64,000 nucleotides of DNA from Campylobacter pinnipediorum subsp. pinnipediorum (GCF_002021925.1 NZ_CP012546.1:310001-374000); one strand, 5' to 3'. Shown: positions 18,768-29,046, numbered from the stretch's first letter. The notes: generated by a model not told the origin, from the letters alone. Numbers and translations are program-made.

Positions 18768-19199
18768 TTATAAAATTGATATATAAATCTCTACTTTATT
18801 ATTATCAATGTATTTTTCAAAATCAGTAGTATAAGTTCTTTTTATAGTGCTATTTTCAAAAAAATGCCAAATTTCTTGCCATAGTTCTATAACAATTTCT
18901 GGAATTCTACCCTCTTTTTTAAAAACTAGATATTTTCCTTTTTGTATCTCAATAGTATCCAAGGTTTCTTTTTCAAAATGTTTTGTTCCAACCAAGATAT
19001 CATATTTTCCAAAATGTTTATTCTCGTAATTGAAATAAACTCCATATTTAACAGCACTTTTACTACATAAATCATTTTTAAAAAAATTATCCCATAATTT
19101 ATCTATTTTAGAAGTTTTTAAATCAGATTCATCTTTATTGGTCGTGGTAGCTTTAAAGCCAGTTATTTTAAAAGATTCTTTTATAATAATTTCATTCAT
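18768..19199 (-). CDS. GyrI-like effector-binding domain protein
   Basis: A 143-residue single-domain protein of the GyrI-like/AraC effector-binding (SHV) superfamily, known for binding small, often cationic, molecules. Typical features are the KITGFKATT opening strand, WDNFF, KYGVYFNYE, an IEIQKGKYLVFKKEG strand pair and a closing VEIYISIL strand; the fold looks complete. There is no DNA-binding domain, so it is a stand-alone ligand-binding protein. Its stop lies one base before tRNA-Arg, so read-through transcripts would include the tRNA. The ligand is unknown. Confidence 0.8.
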   Translation of the reverse strand: MNEIIIKESFKITGFKATTTNKDESDLKTSKIDKLWDNFFKNDLCSKSAVKYGVYFNYENKHFGKYDILVGTKHFEKETLDTIEIQKGKYLVFKKEGRIPEIVIELWQEIWHFFENSTIKRTYTTDFEKYIDNNKVEIYISIL

Positions 19200-19213
19200 T
19201 CTTAAATCTTCAA

Positions 19214-19240
19214 AGTGCAGGGTTATTTTTACCCTGCACT
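19214..19240 (-). terminator. Stem-loop after fusA
   Basis: A perfect 10-bp stem (AGTGCAGGGT / ACCCTGCACT) with a 7-base loop sits nine bases after the fusA stop. On the minus strand it is followed by only three T, so termination may be partial. The GyrI-like gene begins just beyond it. Confidence 0.65.
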
Positions 19241-19249
19241 ATAAGTTAA

Positions 19250-21328
19250 TTAACCATTTCTCTTTTTGATAATCTCATCGCTAACATTTTTAGGAACTTC
19301 TTCATAGTGATCAAATTCCATAGAGTATGTTGCACGACCTTGAGTTTGGCTTCTTAAGTCTGTTGAGTATCCAAACATAGCAGCTAGCGGGCAAAATGCA
19401 GTTACTATTTTGTTTCCACTTCTGTCGTCCATAGAGTTGATTTGTCCACGGCGCTTATTAAGGTCGCCTATGACATCACCCATGTACTCTTCCGGAGTCT
19501 CAACTTCAACTTTCATCATAGGTTCAAGTATTACAGCACCAGCTTTTCTGGCACCTTCTTTAAATCCCATAGATGCAGCTAGTTTAAATGCCATCTCAGA
19601 ACTATCAACTTCATGGTAGCTTCCATCAAATAATGTAACTTTTACATCTTCGACAGGGTAACCAGCTAAAACACCGTTTTGTAAAGCTTCTTGACAACCT
19701 TTGTCTACTGCAGGTATGTATTCTTTAGGAACAACACCACCCTTGATATCATTAACAAATTCATATCCACTTCCTGGCTCTAAAGGCTCAAGACGTAAAA
19801 ATACGTGTCCATACTGACCACGACCACCAGATTGTTTTGCATATTTGTATTCTTGCTCAACTGTTTTTCTTATGGTCTCTCTGTAAGCAACTTGTGGTTG
19901 TCCTACTTCAGCATCAACTTTAAATTCTCTAAGCATACGATCAACAATAATTTCAAGGTGAAGCTCGCCCATACCTGAAATAATAGTCTGTCCGCTTTCT
20001 TCATCTGTTCCAACTCTAAAGCTTGGATCTTCTTGTGCAAGTTTCTGTAAAGCAATGGCCATTTTTTCTTGGTCAGCTTTCGTTTTAGGTTCAACAGCAA
20101 CACTAATAACTGGATCTGGGAAATCCATTCTTTCAAGGATAACATGATCTTTATCGCTTGATAGTGTATCACCTGTTAGTGTATCTTTTAGTCCAACTAC
20201 AGCGCCTATTTCACCTGCATGTAAAACACTGATTTCTTCTCTTTTGTTTGAGTGCATTTTAAGTAAACGGCCAATTCTTTCTTTTTTACCTTTTACTGGG
20301 TTGTAAGCATAGCTTCCGCTCTCCAAACTACCACGATATACACGAACGAATGTAAGTTGTCCAACAAATGGATCTGTCATGATTTTGAATGCAAGACCTG
20401 CAAACTCGCCATCATCTGTAGAATCGACTACAACCTCTGTGCCATCTTCATACTCGCCTTTTATTGCAGCAACTTCATCAGGGGCAGGTAGATATTCAAC
20501 AACAGCATCAAGTAGTGGTTGAACACCTTTGTTTTTAAATGCTGTTCCACAAAGCATAGGTATGATTGCCATAGAAAGACAACCAGCTTTTAAACCTTTT
20601 TTGATTTCATCTGTTGTTAGCTCTTCACCACCAAAGAATTTTTCCATTAAAGCATCATCTGTTTCAGCGATAGATTCTACCATTTTTGCTCTATACTCTT
20701 CTGCTTTTTCTTTTAGTTCCGCTGGAATTTCTTTTTCTACAAATGTAGTTGGTTTATTTTCATCTTCCCAAACAAGAGCTTTCATAGTAACTAAATCAAC
20801 TACACCTTTGAAGTTATCTTCAGAACCTATAGGAATTTGTATAGGCACAGGATTAGCTTTTAATCTATCTTTTATTTGTTGCTCAACATTAAAAAAGTTA
20901 GCGCCAGTTCTATCCATTTTGTTTACAAAAACCATTCTTGGAACACGGTATTTGTTTGCTTGTCTCCAAACTGTTTCAGACTGAGGTTGAACCCCACCAA
21001 CAGCACAAAAAACAGCAACAGCACCATCTAGAACACGCATAGAACGTTCAACTTCAATAGTGAAGTCAACGTGTCCCGGAGTGTCAATTAGGTTAATTTG
21101 ATGCTCTTTCCAGAAACAAGTTGTAGCAGCTGAAGTAATTGTTATACCTCTTTCTTTTTCTTGCTCCATCCAATCCATTGTCGCAGCACCATCATGAACT
21201 TCACCTATTTTATGACTCATACCTGTAAAGTATAAAATTCTCTCACTAGTTGTTGTTTTACCAGCATCTATGTGTGCGGCAATACCAATGTTTCTAACCA
21301 TATGTAATGGCGTTTTTCTATTTGACAT
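19250..21328 (-). CDS. fusA: Elongation factor G
   Basis: Translocation GTPase. The 692-residue protein has the G motifs [18 protein letters not shown] and NKMD, domain II and the C-terminal domains IV and V of normal length. GAGAGGAA precedes the ATG. It is the last gene of the rpsL-rpsG-fusA (str) operon, 18 bases after rpsG, as in C. jejuni; tuf is not adjacent. Confidence 0.99.
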   Translation of the reverse strand: MSNRKTPLHMVRNIGIAAHIDAGKTTTSERILYFTGMSHKIGEVHDGAATMDWMEQEKERGITITSAATTCFWKEHQINLIDTPGHVDFTIEVERSMRVLDGAVAVFCAVGGVQPQSETVWRQANKYRVPRMVFVNKMDRTGANFFNVEQQIKDRLKANPVPIQIPIGSEDNFKGVVDLVTMKALVWEDENKPTTFVEKEIPAELKEKAEEYRAKMVESIAETDDALMEKFFGGEELTTDEIKKGLKAGCLSMAIIPMLCGTAFKNKGVQPLLDAVVEYLPAPDEVAAIKGEYEDGTEVVVDSTDDGEFAGLAFKIMTDPFVGQLTFVRVYRGSLESGSYAYNPVKGKKERIGRLLKMHSNKREEISVLHAGEIGAVVGLKDTLTGDTLSSDKDHVILERMDFPDPVISVAVEPKTKADQEKMAIALQKLAQEDPSFRVGTDEESGQTIISGMGELHLEIIVDRMLREFKVDAEVGQPQVAYRETIRKTVEQEYKYAKQSGGRGQYGHVFLRLEPLEPGSGYEFVNDIKGGVVPKEYIPAVDKGCQEALQNGVLAGYPVEDVKVTLFDGSYHEVDSSEMAFKLAASMGFKEGARKAGAVILEPMMKVEVETPEEYMGDVIGDLNKRRGQINSMDDRSGNKIVTAFCPLAAMFGYSTDLRSQTQGRATYSMEFDHYEEVPKNVSDEIIKKRNG

Positions 21329-21346
21329 AAAATTCCTCTCTTAATC

Positions 21347-21826
<480 letters not shown>

Positions 21827-21889
21827 TCAAATTTAAAAATTTTACTCAAACTAGGCTAAAACTTGAGCTAGTCTGCATATATTATTATT

Positions 21890-22273
21890 TTACTTCTTAG
21901 CTTCTTTAGGGCGTTTAGCACCATATTTAGAGCGAGAAACTGTTCTTTTTGCTACACCAGCTGTGTCTAATGCACCACGAACGATGTGATACTTAACACC
22001 CGGTAAGTCTTTAACCCTACCACCACGAACTAGAACTATTGAGTGTTCTTGTAGGTTGTGGCCTTCTCCGCCTATATAGCTAATAACTTCAAAGCCACTA
22101 GTTAATCTAACTTTGGCAACTTTTCTAAGAGCTGAGTTTGGCTTTTTAGGAGTAGTTGTATAAACTCTCGTGCAAACTCCTCTTCTTTGAGGGCACTCTT
22201 TAAGTGCAGGTGATTTTGACTTGTAAGTCACCTTCTTACGTTCATTTCTGACCAATTGATTTATGGTTGGCAC
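21890..22273 (-). CDS. rpsL: 30S ribosomal protein S12
   Basis: Decoding-centre protein of the small subunit. I place the start at a GTG (position 22273), giving [14 protein letters not shown] after the initiator as in other S12 proteins. GAAAGGA lies five bases before it. The TTG at 22288 would add five residues and lies within the ribosome-binding site. The protein is 127 residues. Lysines at the positions mutated in streptomycin resistance are wild type (TTPKKPNSA; the second is in the [10 protein letters not shown] region). Confidence 0.97.
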   Translation of the reverse strand: MPTINQLVRNERKKVTYKSKSPALKECPQRRGVCTRVYTTTPKKPNSALRKVAKVRLTSGFEVISYIGGEGHNLQEHSIVLVRGGRVKDLPGVKYHIVRGALDTAGVAKRTVSRSKYGAKRPKEAKK

Positions 22274-22574
22274 AGTAATTCCTTTCAACTAAATTTATAA
22301 AAAAGACCTAATTTTATTTAAAATTTCCTTAAATATAAGTAAAACACTATATAAAATAAAATTTTTCAAATTATTTTTGATAATTTTCATATTGTGGATT
22401 TGTATTAAAATTCTTATTATAAAACTATAATCTATAAATATATTTTTATGTCTATAAATTTCTGTTTTTATTTATTTCTTAAAAACAGAAAATACACATT
22501 AATAATCTTGCATTTTGATTGAAATTTGATTTATAATAATTTTAATTTTTTTGATTAATTTGTAGATTATATAA
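22274..22574. other. Intergenic region upstream of the str operon
   Basis: About 300 very AT-rich bases between the end of the TetR gene's terminator and rpsL on the minus strand. It must hold the str operon promoter. I see no open frame, RNA gene or clear regulatory structure, only short imperfect repeats such as TTTCTGTTTTTATTTATTTC / AAAAACAGAAA around 22459-22490 that could form a weak hairpin. Confidence 0.5.
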
Positions 22575-22605
22575 AATATACACCTAATAAAAATAGGTGT
22601 ATATT
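22575..22605 (-). terminator. Terminator after the TetR-family gene
   Basis: A perfect 12-bp inverted repeat (AATATACACCTA / TAGGTGTATATT) with a 7-base loop starts four bases past the stop of the regulator gene. Confidence 0.75.
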
Positions 22606-22608
22606 ATT

Positions 22609-23271
22609 TTATTTTTTATATGCTCCATATAAAAAAATTTCAACTATGTTTTTAGCCATCATCTCTTTTCTTTTTTTTGTAGGGCTTTTTATCTCTTTGT
22701 TTCCAAGCCAAAGTGTGTGTGTGTAAAAAGGATCTCTTATTAATGCACAAAACTTATAAGCAAGTGTTTCGCTCTCTGTATAAGGTTCTTTTTCTTCTGA
22801 TACCGGAAGCTCTAGGTCTTTTAATTGTGATTTTATCTCTTCTCTTTCAAAGTATTGAATTAAAAGATTTACACTCTTTGATACAATACTTTCATATAAA
22901 ATTCTCCCAAGTCCAGGATTTTTATATGTTTCGCTAATGACAATTCTAGAAAGTTCTATAACTTCTAGTCTATAGAAAATTTCTATGTAACTAATAGCGA
23001 ATGTATATAAATATTCATCTAAATTATTAGTGTCTTTCAGTTTTACACTTTTTTCAAGATTTTCTTGGAAGTCACTAAATTTTTTTTCCAGTATAGCCTC
23101 AAAAAGACCTTCTTTGTTTGTAAAAAATTTATATATACTAGCAAGTGAACCACCACTTTTACGAACCAAGTCGTTTAAACTAGTTCTTTCATATCCGTTT
23201 TGTAAAAATAGTTCAAGCCCTACTTGTATGAAATTATCATACCTCTTCTGACCCTTGTTTGAAATGCCCAT
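22609..23271 (-). CDS. TetR-family transcriptional regulator
   Basis: A 220-residue repressor-type protein. The N-terminal helix-turn-helix domain spans about residues 10-60 (GLELFLQNGYERTSLNDLV, then GGSLASIYKFFTNKEGLF). The rest is a helical ligand-binding domain of the length seen in CmeR. The N-terminal half resembles C. jejuni CmeR (ALELFLTKGYQETSL, KSGGS, IY.F..KEGLF), but no efflux operon lies beside it here. Target and ligand are therefore unknown. AGGAAGG precedes the ATG. It follows ccoG on the same strand after 40 bases and may share its transcript. Confidence 0.88.
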   Translation of the reverse strand: MGISNKGQKRYDNFIQVGLELFLQNGYERTSLNDLVRKSGGSLASIYKFFTNKEGLFEAILEKKFSDFQENLEKSVKLKDTNNLDEYLYTFAISYIEIFYRLEVIELSRIVISETYKNPGLGRILYESIVSKSVNLLIQYFEREEIKSQLKDLELPVSEEKEPYTESETLAYKFCALIRDPFYTHTLWLGNKEIKSPTKKRKEMMAKNIVEIFLYGAYKK

Positions 23272-23311
23272 ATTTTTATTGCACCTTCCTTAAAAATGTA
23301 AAATTATAATT

Positions 23312-24628
23312 TTACCGTATTTTTTTAGGATAAACAAATATTGTATCTCTCTCTACACTTATTAATTCTTTGCTATCATTTGCAAATGCCTTTATTTTTA
23401 TCTTTGTAGGAATGTCTTTTGTTGAATTTTGATTTAAATTCTCTGACGCTAACGTAACAATAATCTTTTTCTTGTAACCAGCCTTTATGTCAAATGGTTT
23501 TTTTGGAGATAGAATTTTGATATTTGTGTTGTTTGTGTCAAAAAAATATGAATGATCTTTTTTGTCTGTATTTTGAAATAAAAATATATAGTAATTTTCT
23601 ACGATATTATTGTCTACAATTTTATAAAGTTCGCTTGTCCTGTTTATATTTAAAAGCATGTTTTCTTTTTTTCCGCTCATTAAAAATAAAACAACACAAG
23701 CTATTGTTAAAACAACGCAGTAAGCGATGGTTCTAAAGCGAGCAAATTTTACTTTTGTATTATTTTGAGTCGCATTTTGACTTGTCCATGTTATTAAAGA
23801 TGTTTTTCCTAGTTTTTGCATAACCAAAGAACAGGCATCTACACATTCTAAACAGTTTATACAATCAAGTTGCATACCTCTTCTTATGTCTATGTGTGTA
23901 GGACATATCTTTACGCAAGATTCACAACCAGTGCATTCATCAAGCTCGTTCGGAGGTTTTTTCCATAGTTTTACTGCTCCGTCAAATATCTTTCCGCCAC
24001 GTTTTTCATTATATATAACTTGCATTGTATCGTTGTCAAACATGACAGATTGTATCCTTGCATAAGGACATATGTAAATACAAAATTTTTCAGCCAAGAA
24101 AGCGATGTCAAATACAAGCCATGATGTTATGATTGCTAAAATTCCAATTAAAACTTTATGTTCAGATGGATTTGATAAGTAATCAAGAAAATAGTCACTA
24201 GGTATAAAATACAACATAAAATTACAGGCTATGATAAATGAAACACAAGTCCAAATAACAATAGCTACAATGCTCTTGATTCCGTTTTGCGTATTCTGTT
24301 GCTTGTTTTTTACATTTTTTCTGATTTTTAGAAGTTTGGTCTGTAATAAATCTCTATAAAATGTTCTAAAAATTGTTTGTGGGCAACTCCAACCACACCA
24401 TACTCTACCACCAAGTGTTGTCATAAAAAATATAAATAAAAATAGTATTATAAAAATAAAAGGCATTAAATATAGTTCTTGCATATCAAACTTGATAAAA
24501 AATAGATTAAGCTCTTTTTTATCAAAATTTAATAAAAATAAGTGGTTGTCGTTTACCTTTAAAAATGGTAAAAACATGGCTATACAGGTAATGATAAAAA
24601 AACTCAAATACCTTTTTTTTGCATACAT
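23312..24628 (-). CDS. ccoG: Cytochrome c oxidase accessory protein CcoG
   Basis: Membrane-bound iron-sulfur protein of the RdxA/FixG family needed for cbb3-type oxidase maturation, probably through copper reduction. The 438-residue protein has about five membrane segments, CGWSCPQTIF and CIYICPYAR motifs in the membrane part, two [4Fe-4S] motifs (CTGCESCVKICP and CINCLECVDAC) and a C-terminal Ig-like periplasmic domain. In C. jejuni ccoG is also next to rpsU. The cbb3 oxidase genes themselves are not in the window. Confidence 0.95.
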   Translation of the reverse strand: MYAKKRYLSFFIITCIAMFLPFLKVNDNHLFLLNFDKKELNLFFIKFDMQELYLMPFIFIILFLFIFFMTTLGGRVWCGWSCPQTIFRTFYRDLLQTKLLKIRKNVKNKQQNTQNGIKSIVAIVIWTCVSFIIACNFMLYFIPSDYFLDYLSNPSEHKVLIGILAIITSWLVFDIAFLAEKFCIYICPYARIQSVMFDNDTMQVIYNEKRGGKIFDGAVKLWKKPPNELDECTGCESCVKICPTHIDIRRGMQLDCINCLECVDACSLVMQKLGKTSLITWTSQNATQNNTKVKFARFRTIAYCVVLTIACVVLFLMSGKKENMLLNINRTSELYKIVDNNIVENYYIFLFQNTDKKDHSYFFDTNNTNIKILSPKKPFDIKAGYKKKIIVTLASENLNQNSTKDIPTKIKIKAFANDSKELISVERDTIFVYPKKIR

Positions 24629-24743
24629 TTTAGCCCCCTAATGTTAAAAATATTACTATTTAAGTTAAATAAATATATTGTGTAGATTATAACCCTGTGC
24701 TACTAAATTAATCTTTAAATTTGGAAAATTTAGCTTTTTAAGA

Positions 24744-24749
24744 TATAAT
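24744..24749 (+). promoter_or_regulatory. -10 element for rpsU
   Basis: TATAAT preceded by TTTTTAAGA, 37 bases before the rpsU GTG, in the divergent gap with ccoG. Confidence 0.65.
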
Positions 24750-24785
24750 CATTGACTAATCTTATTTTGAAAGGTGGTGAGGAGA

Positions 24786-24998
24786 GTGCCAGGAATTAAG
24801 GTACATCCTAATGAGTCTTTTGACGAGGCTTACAGGAAATTTAAAAAACAAGTTGACCGTAACCTTGTAGTAACAGAAGTAAGAGCTAGACGTTTTTTTG
24901 AACCTATGACAGAAATTCGTAAAAAGCAAAAAATTGCTGCTCGCAAAAAGATGCTTAAGCGTCTTTATATGCTTAGACGTTACGAGTCAAAACTCTAA
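24786..24998 (+). CDS. rpsU: 30S ribosomal protein S21
   Basis: A 70-residue basic small-subunit protein. I choose the GTG at 24786, giving [15 protein letters not shown] after the initiator as in other Campylobacter S21 proteins, with AAAGGTGG about eight bases upstream. GTG codons at 24774 and 24777 would add four or three residues and overlap that site. A hairpin terminator follows, so rpsU can be expressed apart from the downstream genes. Confidence 0.96.
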   Translation: MPGIKVHPNESFDEAYRKFKKQVDRNLVVTEVRARRFFEPMTEIRKKQKIAARKKMLKRLYMLRRYESKL

Positions 24999-25005
24999 CC
25001 AAAAT

Positions 25006-25035
25006 ATAGCTGATTGTTTTTTGATAATCAGCTAT
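25006..25035 (+). terminator. Terminator after rpsU
   Basis: A perfect 10-bp stem (ATAGCTGATT / AATCAGCTAT) with a 10-base loop is followed by CATTTTTT, directly upstream of the next gene. It may act as an attenuator between rpsU and the downstream operon. Confidence 0.85.
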
Positions 25036-25066
25036 CATTTTTTATGCTTTCTTTTTTGGAGATATA

Positions 25067-25738
25067 ATGCAAAAAATGCTAGTAAGCGAGGCTGCAGATT
25101 TTTTAAACATCACAAAAGAAGCAGTTTATAATAGAATACGAAGAGGCTCTTTACAATCAATTGAGGAAAATGGGCATAAATTTGTTTTATTTGACATAGA
25201 CAATGATTTGGATTTAAATAAAAAAGAAGATAAAAAGACTACCAAGACCACCAAAAATACAAAAAAACAAAATGCAAAAGATAGTAATTTCGTAGAGTTT
25301 TTATTAAATGAGCTGGCAGAATTAAAAGAGAAAAATAACTTATTACAACAAGATAAAGAAGAGCTATTTAGACAAAAAGAGCAAATGCTTATAGATGGTA
25401 AAAAAGAGCTTATCTCTATATATAAAGATAGAGATGAAAAACTTATGCAGTTTTTAAATGCTATGCAAAAACCACTTTTAGAGCATAAACAAACTAATGA
25501 TGATATAAGTGTAGATAAAGAAACTGTAATAGATGCGCAAGTAGATGAGATAAATGATCAAAAATATATAAGCTTGGATGATTATTTAGATCAATTAAAT
25601 TTAAGTTCCGTAAAAATTAAAAAAATAGAAAAAAAGATTATAAAACAAATAAATAAGAGTAAATTTGTAAAGTTTAAAAATGGACTTGTTCTTGTTAAAA
25701 AAAATAAAACAATCAAACAGATATTAGGAGAAATATGA
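25067..25738 (+). CDS. Helix-turn-helix and coiled-coil protein of unknown function
   Basis: A 223-residue protein. Residues 1-45 form an excisionase/MerR-like winged helix (LVSEAADFLNITKEAVYNRI, then RGSLQSIEENGHKFV). A lysine/threonine-rich linker follows, then a long coiled coil at about residues 80-140, and a basic C-terminal segment. This plan suggests a DNA-binding protein that oligomerises, such as a regulator or nucleoid/plasmid-type factor; I cannot name a family. TTTGGAG precedes the ATG and the stop overlaps the next start (ATGA), so it is co-translated with the UPF0323 lipoprotein. Confidence 0.8.
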   Translation: MQKMLVSEAADFLNITKEAVYNRIRRGSLQSIEENGHKFVLFDIDNDLDLNKKEDKKTTKTTKNTKKQNAKDSNFVEFLLNELAELKEKNNLLQQDKEELFRQKEQMLIDGKKELISIYKDRDEKLMQFLNAMQKPLLEHKQTNDDISVDKETVIDAQVDEINDQKYISLDDYLDQLNLSSVKIKKIEKKIIKQINKSKFVKFKNGLVLVKKNKTIKQILGEI

Positions 25739-26337
25739 AACACATAAAAAAGATAGCAACTTATGCGGCGATTGGTGGTTTTGGAGCTTTGGTTATGGCT
25801 GGACTTAGTGGTTGTGGAAACGACAACAGCTTTGAACAATCAGCAAAGTCCCAAGTTCAAAATGGTGCTTTTGTGGTTATAGAAGAGACTGCTCCTGGAA
25901 AATATAAAGTAAGAGAAGAGTATCCTAGTAGCGAAACAAGGGTTGTTTTAAAATCTCTTGATGGTAGTGAAAGAGTCCTTACAAAAGAAGAGATGGATGA
26001 ACTTATAGCAAAAGAAAATGCAAAAATTGATAATGGAACTTCAAATTTGACAAACCCAAATGCGCAGATTTCAAACGGCGGTGCAGGTCTTGGTGAGATA
26101 TTGCTTAGTTCGGCAGCTGGTGCTATTATTGGTAGTTGGATAGGAAATAAGCTTTTTGGAAATCAAAATTTTCAAAACCAAAGACAAACAGCATATAAAA
26201 CTCCTAGTGCTTATTCAAGAAGTGCTGATAGCTTTAAAAATGCAAAAACTACATCTTCAAAAGCTGGTAGTTCAAAGAGTGGATTTTTTGGTGGTGGAAG
26301 CAAATCAAGTAGCTCTAGACAGAGTTTTGGGGGCTGA
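25735..26337 (+). CDS. UPF0323 family lipoprotein
   Basis: A 200-residue predicted lipoprotein. The signal peptide ends in a lipobox (MAGLSGC, cysteine at residue 27). A glycine-rich membrane-like segment (LSSAAGAIIGSWIGNKLFG) lies near residues 122-140, and the C-terminus is a serine/glycine-rich, low-complexity tail ending SSSRQSFGG. The family is conserved in Campylobacter and Helicobacter at the same place, upstream of the glutathionylspermidine synthase-like gene. Function unknown; the tail resembles YgiB/DUF1190-type proteins, which also pair with GSP-synthase-like enzymes. Confidence 0.9.
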   Translation: MKHIKKIATYAAIGGFGALVMAGLSGCGNDNSFEQSAKSQVQNGAFVVIEETAPGKYKVREEYPSSETRVVLKSLDGSERVLTKEEMDELIAKENAKIDNGTSNLTNPNAQISNGGAGLGEILLSSAAGAIIGSWIGNKLFGNQNFQNQRQTAYKTPSAYSRSADSFKNAKTTSSKAGSSKSGFFGGGSKSSSSRQSFGG

Positions 26338-26342
26338 TATAA

Positions 26343-27524
26343 ATGATAAAATTAAAAAAAATACAACCGCTAAATAATGAATTTTTAGAACAGATAGGCT
26401 TCACGTGGCATACAGATGAGGATAATACATCTTATGTAAGTGATGAAATTATTCAGGTTGAAAAATATGAAGCAGAAGCTTATTATCAAGCATCTAATGA
26501 GCTTTATGATATGTTTGTGAGTGCGGCTGAGTATATAATTGAAAATAATTTATTTCATGAGGTTGGTATCCCGTTTAATCTTGTTGAGCTTGTAAAACAA
26601 AGTTGGGAAAATGATGTTCATTGGCATTTATACGGTAGATTTGATTTAGCTGGTGGGCTTGATGGTAAGCCGATTAAGCTTATTGAGTTTAATGCAGATA
26701 CTCCAACTGCTGTTTTTGAGACAGCCATTATCCAATGGGCTATGCTTAAGTTTAATAAAATGGATGAGGATTTACAATTTAATGATTTGTATGCCGGGTT
26801 GGTTGAAAACTTCAAAAGATTGGTTACTTTGAGCGAAGATACGAGCGAGTTTGATAAATTTTATGAGGGCTGGAAGATACTTTTTAGTAGTATAGCTGGA
26901 AGTATTGAAGATGAAAATACGACTAAGCTTCTTAAAAATGCAGCAACAGAGGCTGGCTTTCAGACAGAATTTGCCTATGTAGATGAGGTTGAGTTTAGTG
27001 ATGAAGATGGTATTTTTAAAGATGATGAAAGTTATGAGTATTGGTTTAAATTAATTCCTTGGGAAGATATAGCCATACAAGAGGGTGAGCTTGCTTTGAT
27101 ACTAAAAAATATTTTACAAAATCAAAAAGCTATTGTTTTAAATCCGGCTTATACTTTATTATTTCAAAGCAAGGGAATACTTAAAATTTTATGGGATTTA
27201 TATCCAAATCATCCTTTGTTGCTTCAGACAAGCGATAAGCCATTGGAAGGTAAAAAATGTGTAAAAAAACCTATCTTTGGTAGAGAAGGCGCTAATGTTT
27301 CTATCATAGAAGCAAATGGCGAGATAAGCAGTAAAAATGGTGGCGAATATGATGAAAGCAAAGCCATATACCAAGAATTTTATGAGTTTAATAAAGATGA
27401 AAAAGGTAACAACTATCAAGCTGGAGTATTTTTTGCCTATGAGGGTTGTGCTTTGGGATATAGAAAAGGTGGAGATATTTTAAATAATACCTCTAAGTTT
27501 GTAGGACATTTCATAAAGGATTAA
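26343..27524 (+). CDS. Glutathionylspermidine synthase family protein
   Basis: ATP-grasp enzyme of the C-terminal glutathionylspermidine-synthase type, 393 residues. Family motifs include GRFDLAGGLDGKPIKLIEFN followed by ADTPTAVFE, the KPIFGREGANVS nucleotide-binding loop and a YQAGVFFAYEG end. No amidase domain is present, so this is the stand-alone synthetase-like form (as in YgiC/YjfC), which forms amide bonds in unknown substrates. Five bases separate it from the lipoprotein gene and two from the dehydrogenase gene. Confidence 0.9.
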   Translation: MIKLKKIQPLNNEFLEQIGFTWHTDEDNTSYVSDEIIQVEKYEAEAYYQASNELYDMFVSAAEYIIENNLFHEVGIPFNLVELVKQSWENDVHWHLYGRFDLAGGLDGKPIKLIEFNADTPTAVFETAIIQWAMLKFNKMDEDLQFNDLYAGLVENFKRLVTLSEDTSEFDKFYEGWKILFSSIAGSIEDENTTKLLKNAATEAGFQTEFAYVDEVEFSDEDGIFKDDESYEYWFKLIPWEDIAIQEGELALILKNILQNQKAIVLNPAYTLLFQSKGILKILWDLYPNHPLLLQTSDKPLEGKKCVKKPIFGREGANVSIIEANGEISSKNGGEYDESKAIYQEFYEFNKDEKGNNYQAGVFFAYEGCALGYRKGGDILNNTSKFVGHFIKD

Positions 27525-27526
27525 TC

Positions 27527-28456
27527 ATGAAAATAGTTTGTCTTGATACACTTACTTTGGGTGATGTTGATTTAAGTGTATTTAATCGTTTTGGTGAGTT
27601 TGTAACTTATGAAAAAACCGATGCTTCTGAAACAATACAGAGATTGCAAGGAGCAGATGTTGTTATAACTAATAAGGTTTTAATAACAAAAGAGGTTATT
27701 GATGCTTGCGATTTAAAACTTATTTGTGTTAGTGCTACAGGCACAAATAACGTAGATATGGAGTATGCAAAGCAAAAGCAAATTCCTGTTAAAAATGTTG
27801 CTGGATATTCTACAAATAGCGTTGTTCAACAAACATTTGCTTCAATTTTATACGTATTAAACGAAGTAAGATATTATGATGATTATGTTAAAGATGGCAA
27901 GTGGGTAAAAAGTGATATTTTTACACATTTAGACAAAAGCATATTTGAATTAGCCGGTAAAAATTTTGGAATTATAGGTCTTGGAGAAATCGGTAGAAAT
28001 GTTGCAAAGGTTGCTTCGGCTTTTTGTGCCAATGTGAGTTATTATTCAACAAGTGGTAAAAACTCAAATCAAGAATATACCAAGCTTAGCCTAGAAGAGC
28101 TTCTAAAAACTTGCGATATTGTAAGTATTCATGCTCCTTTGAATGAAAAAACAAAGGGTTTGATAGGTGAAAAAGAGCTTGAACTTATGAAAGATGGTGC
28201 TATCATAGCAAATTTTGGTAGAGGTGGTATCGTTGATGAGAGTGCTTTGGCAAAAGTTATAGATAGTAAAAACATAAAAGCTTGCATTGATGTTTTAGTA
28301 AATGAACCTATGGAATCAGGAAATAAGCTTTTAGAAGTAAAAAATAAATCAAATTTAATAATAACACCTCATGTGGCTTGGGCTAGTTTTGAAGCTAGAA
28401 AAAAACTAATAAGCTTGATGGTTAAAAATATAGAGGATTTTTTAGATGGCAAGTGA
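27527..28456 (+). CDS. D-2-hydroxyacid dehydrogenase
   Basis: NAD(P)-dependent dehydrogenase of the D-isomer-specific family, 309 residues. It has the Rossmann motif [15 protein letters not shown] near residue 145, the [10 protein letters not shown] signature with its catalytic arginine region, and TPHVAWAS with the catalytic histidine near residue 283. The exact substrate (glycerate, hydroxypyruvate or another 2-oxoacid) cannot be told. It overlaps yajQ by 11 bases. Confidence 0.9.
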   Translation: MKIVCLDTLTLGDVDLSVFNRFGEFVTYEKTDASETIQRLQGADVVITNKVLITKEVIDACDLKLICVSATGTNNVDMEYAKQKQIPVKNVAGYSTNSVVQQTFASILYVLNEVRYYDDYVKDGKWVKSDIFTHLDKSIFELAGKNFGIIGLGEIGRNVAKVASAFCANVSYYSTSGKNSNQEYTKLSLEELLKTCDIVSIHAPLNEKTKGLIGEKELELMKDGAIIANFGRGGIVDESALAKVIDSKNIKACIDVLVNEPMESGNKLLEVKNKSNLIITPHVAWASFEARKKLISLMVKNIEDFLDGK

Positions 28457-28943
28457 ACATAGTTTTGATGTGAGTGCAGAAGTAAATTTAATGGAAGTAA
28501 AAAATGCTATTGAGATAGCTAAAAAAGAGCTTGCAAGCAGATATGATTTTAAAGGTATTACAGCAGAAATAGATCTAAATGAAAAAGATAAAATCATAAC
28601 ATTAACTTCTACAAGCGATAACAAGCTAGATGCTTTAAAAGATATAGTTGTTTCAAAACTTATAAAGCGAAACATACCACCGGTAGCTCTTAGTGAACAA
28701 AAAAGAGAGCCGGCAAGTGGTGCAAATATGAGAGCTTTGCTTAAATTAAACGATACCTTAGATGGTGATAATGCAAAAAAAATCACAAAAGCTATCAAGG
28801 AATTAAAGCTTAAAGTTAATGCAACAATTAGAGGAGAAGAGGTAAGGATAGTCGGAAAAAGTATAGATGATTTACAAGAGTGTATAAAGGCTATAAAGGC
28901 ATTAAATTTAGAATTACCTATTAGCTTTAAAAATTTAAAATAA
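28446..28943 (+). CDS. yajQ: YajQ-family nucleotide-binding protein
   Basis: A 165-residue UPF0234/YajQ protein with two ferredoxin-like domains and the opening block [19 protein letters not shown] plus SRYDFKGI. Members bind nucleotides including cyclic-di-GMP in some species; the Campylobacter role is unknown. Last gene of the run that starts at the HTH protein, same order as in C. jejuni. Confidence 0.95.
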   Translation: MASEHSFDVSAEVNLMEVKNAIEIAKKELASRYDFKGITAEIDLNEKDKIITLTSTSDNKLDALKDIVVSKLIKRNIPPVALSEQKREPASGANMRALLKLNDTLDGDNAKKITKAIKELKLKVNATIRGEEVRIVGKSIDDLQECIKAIKALNLELPISFKNLK

Positions 28944-29046
28944 TTTACTTTATTTTATTTTTTTTATTCCATTGTAAGTTTTATATTAGTTGTTTTTGGT
29001 TATCCTATCAAATTATTTTTATCAAAATTTAAAAAAGGTTTTATAA

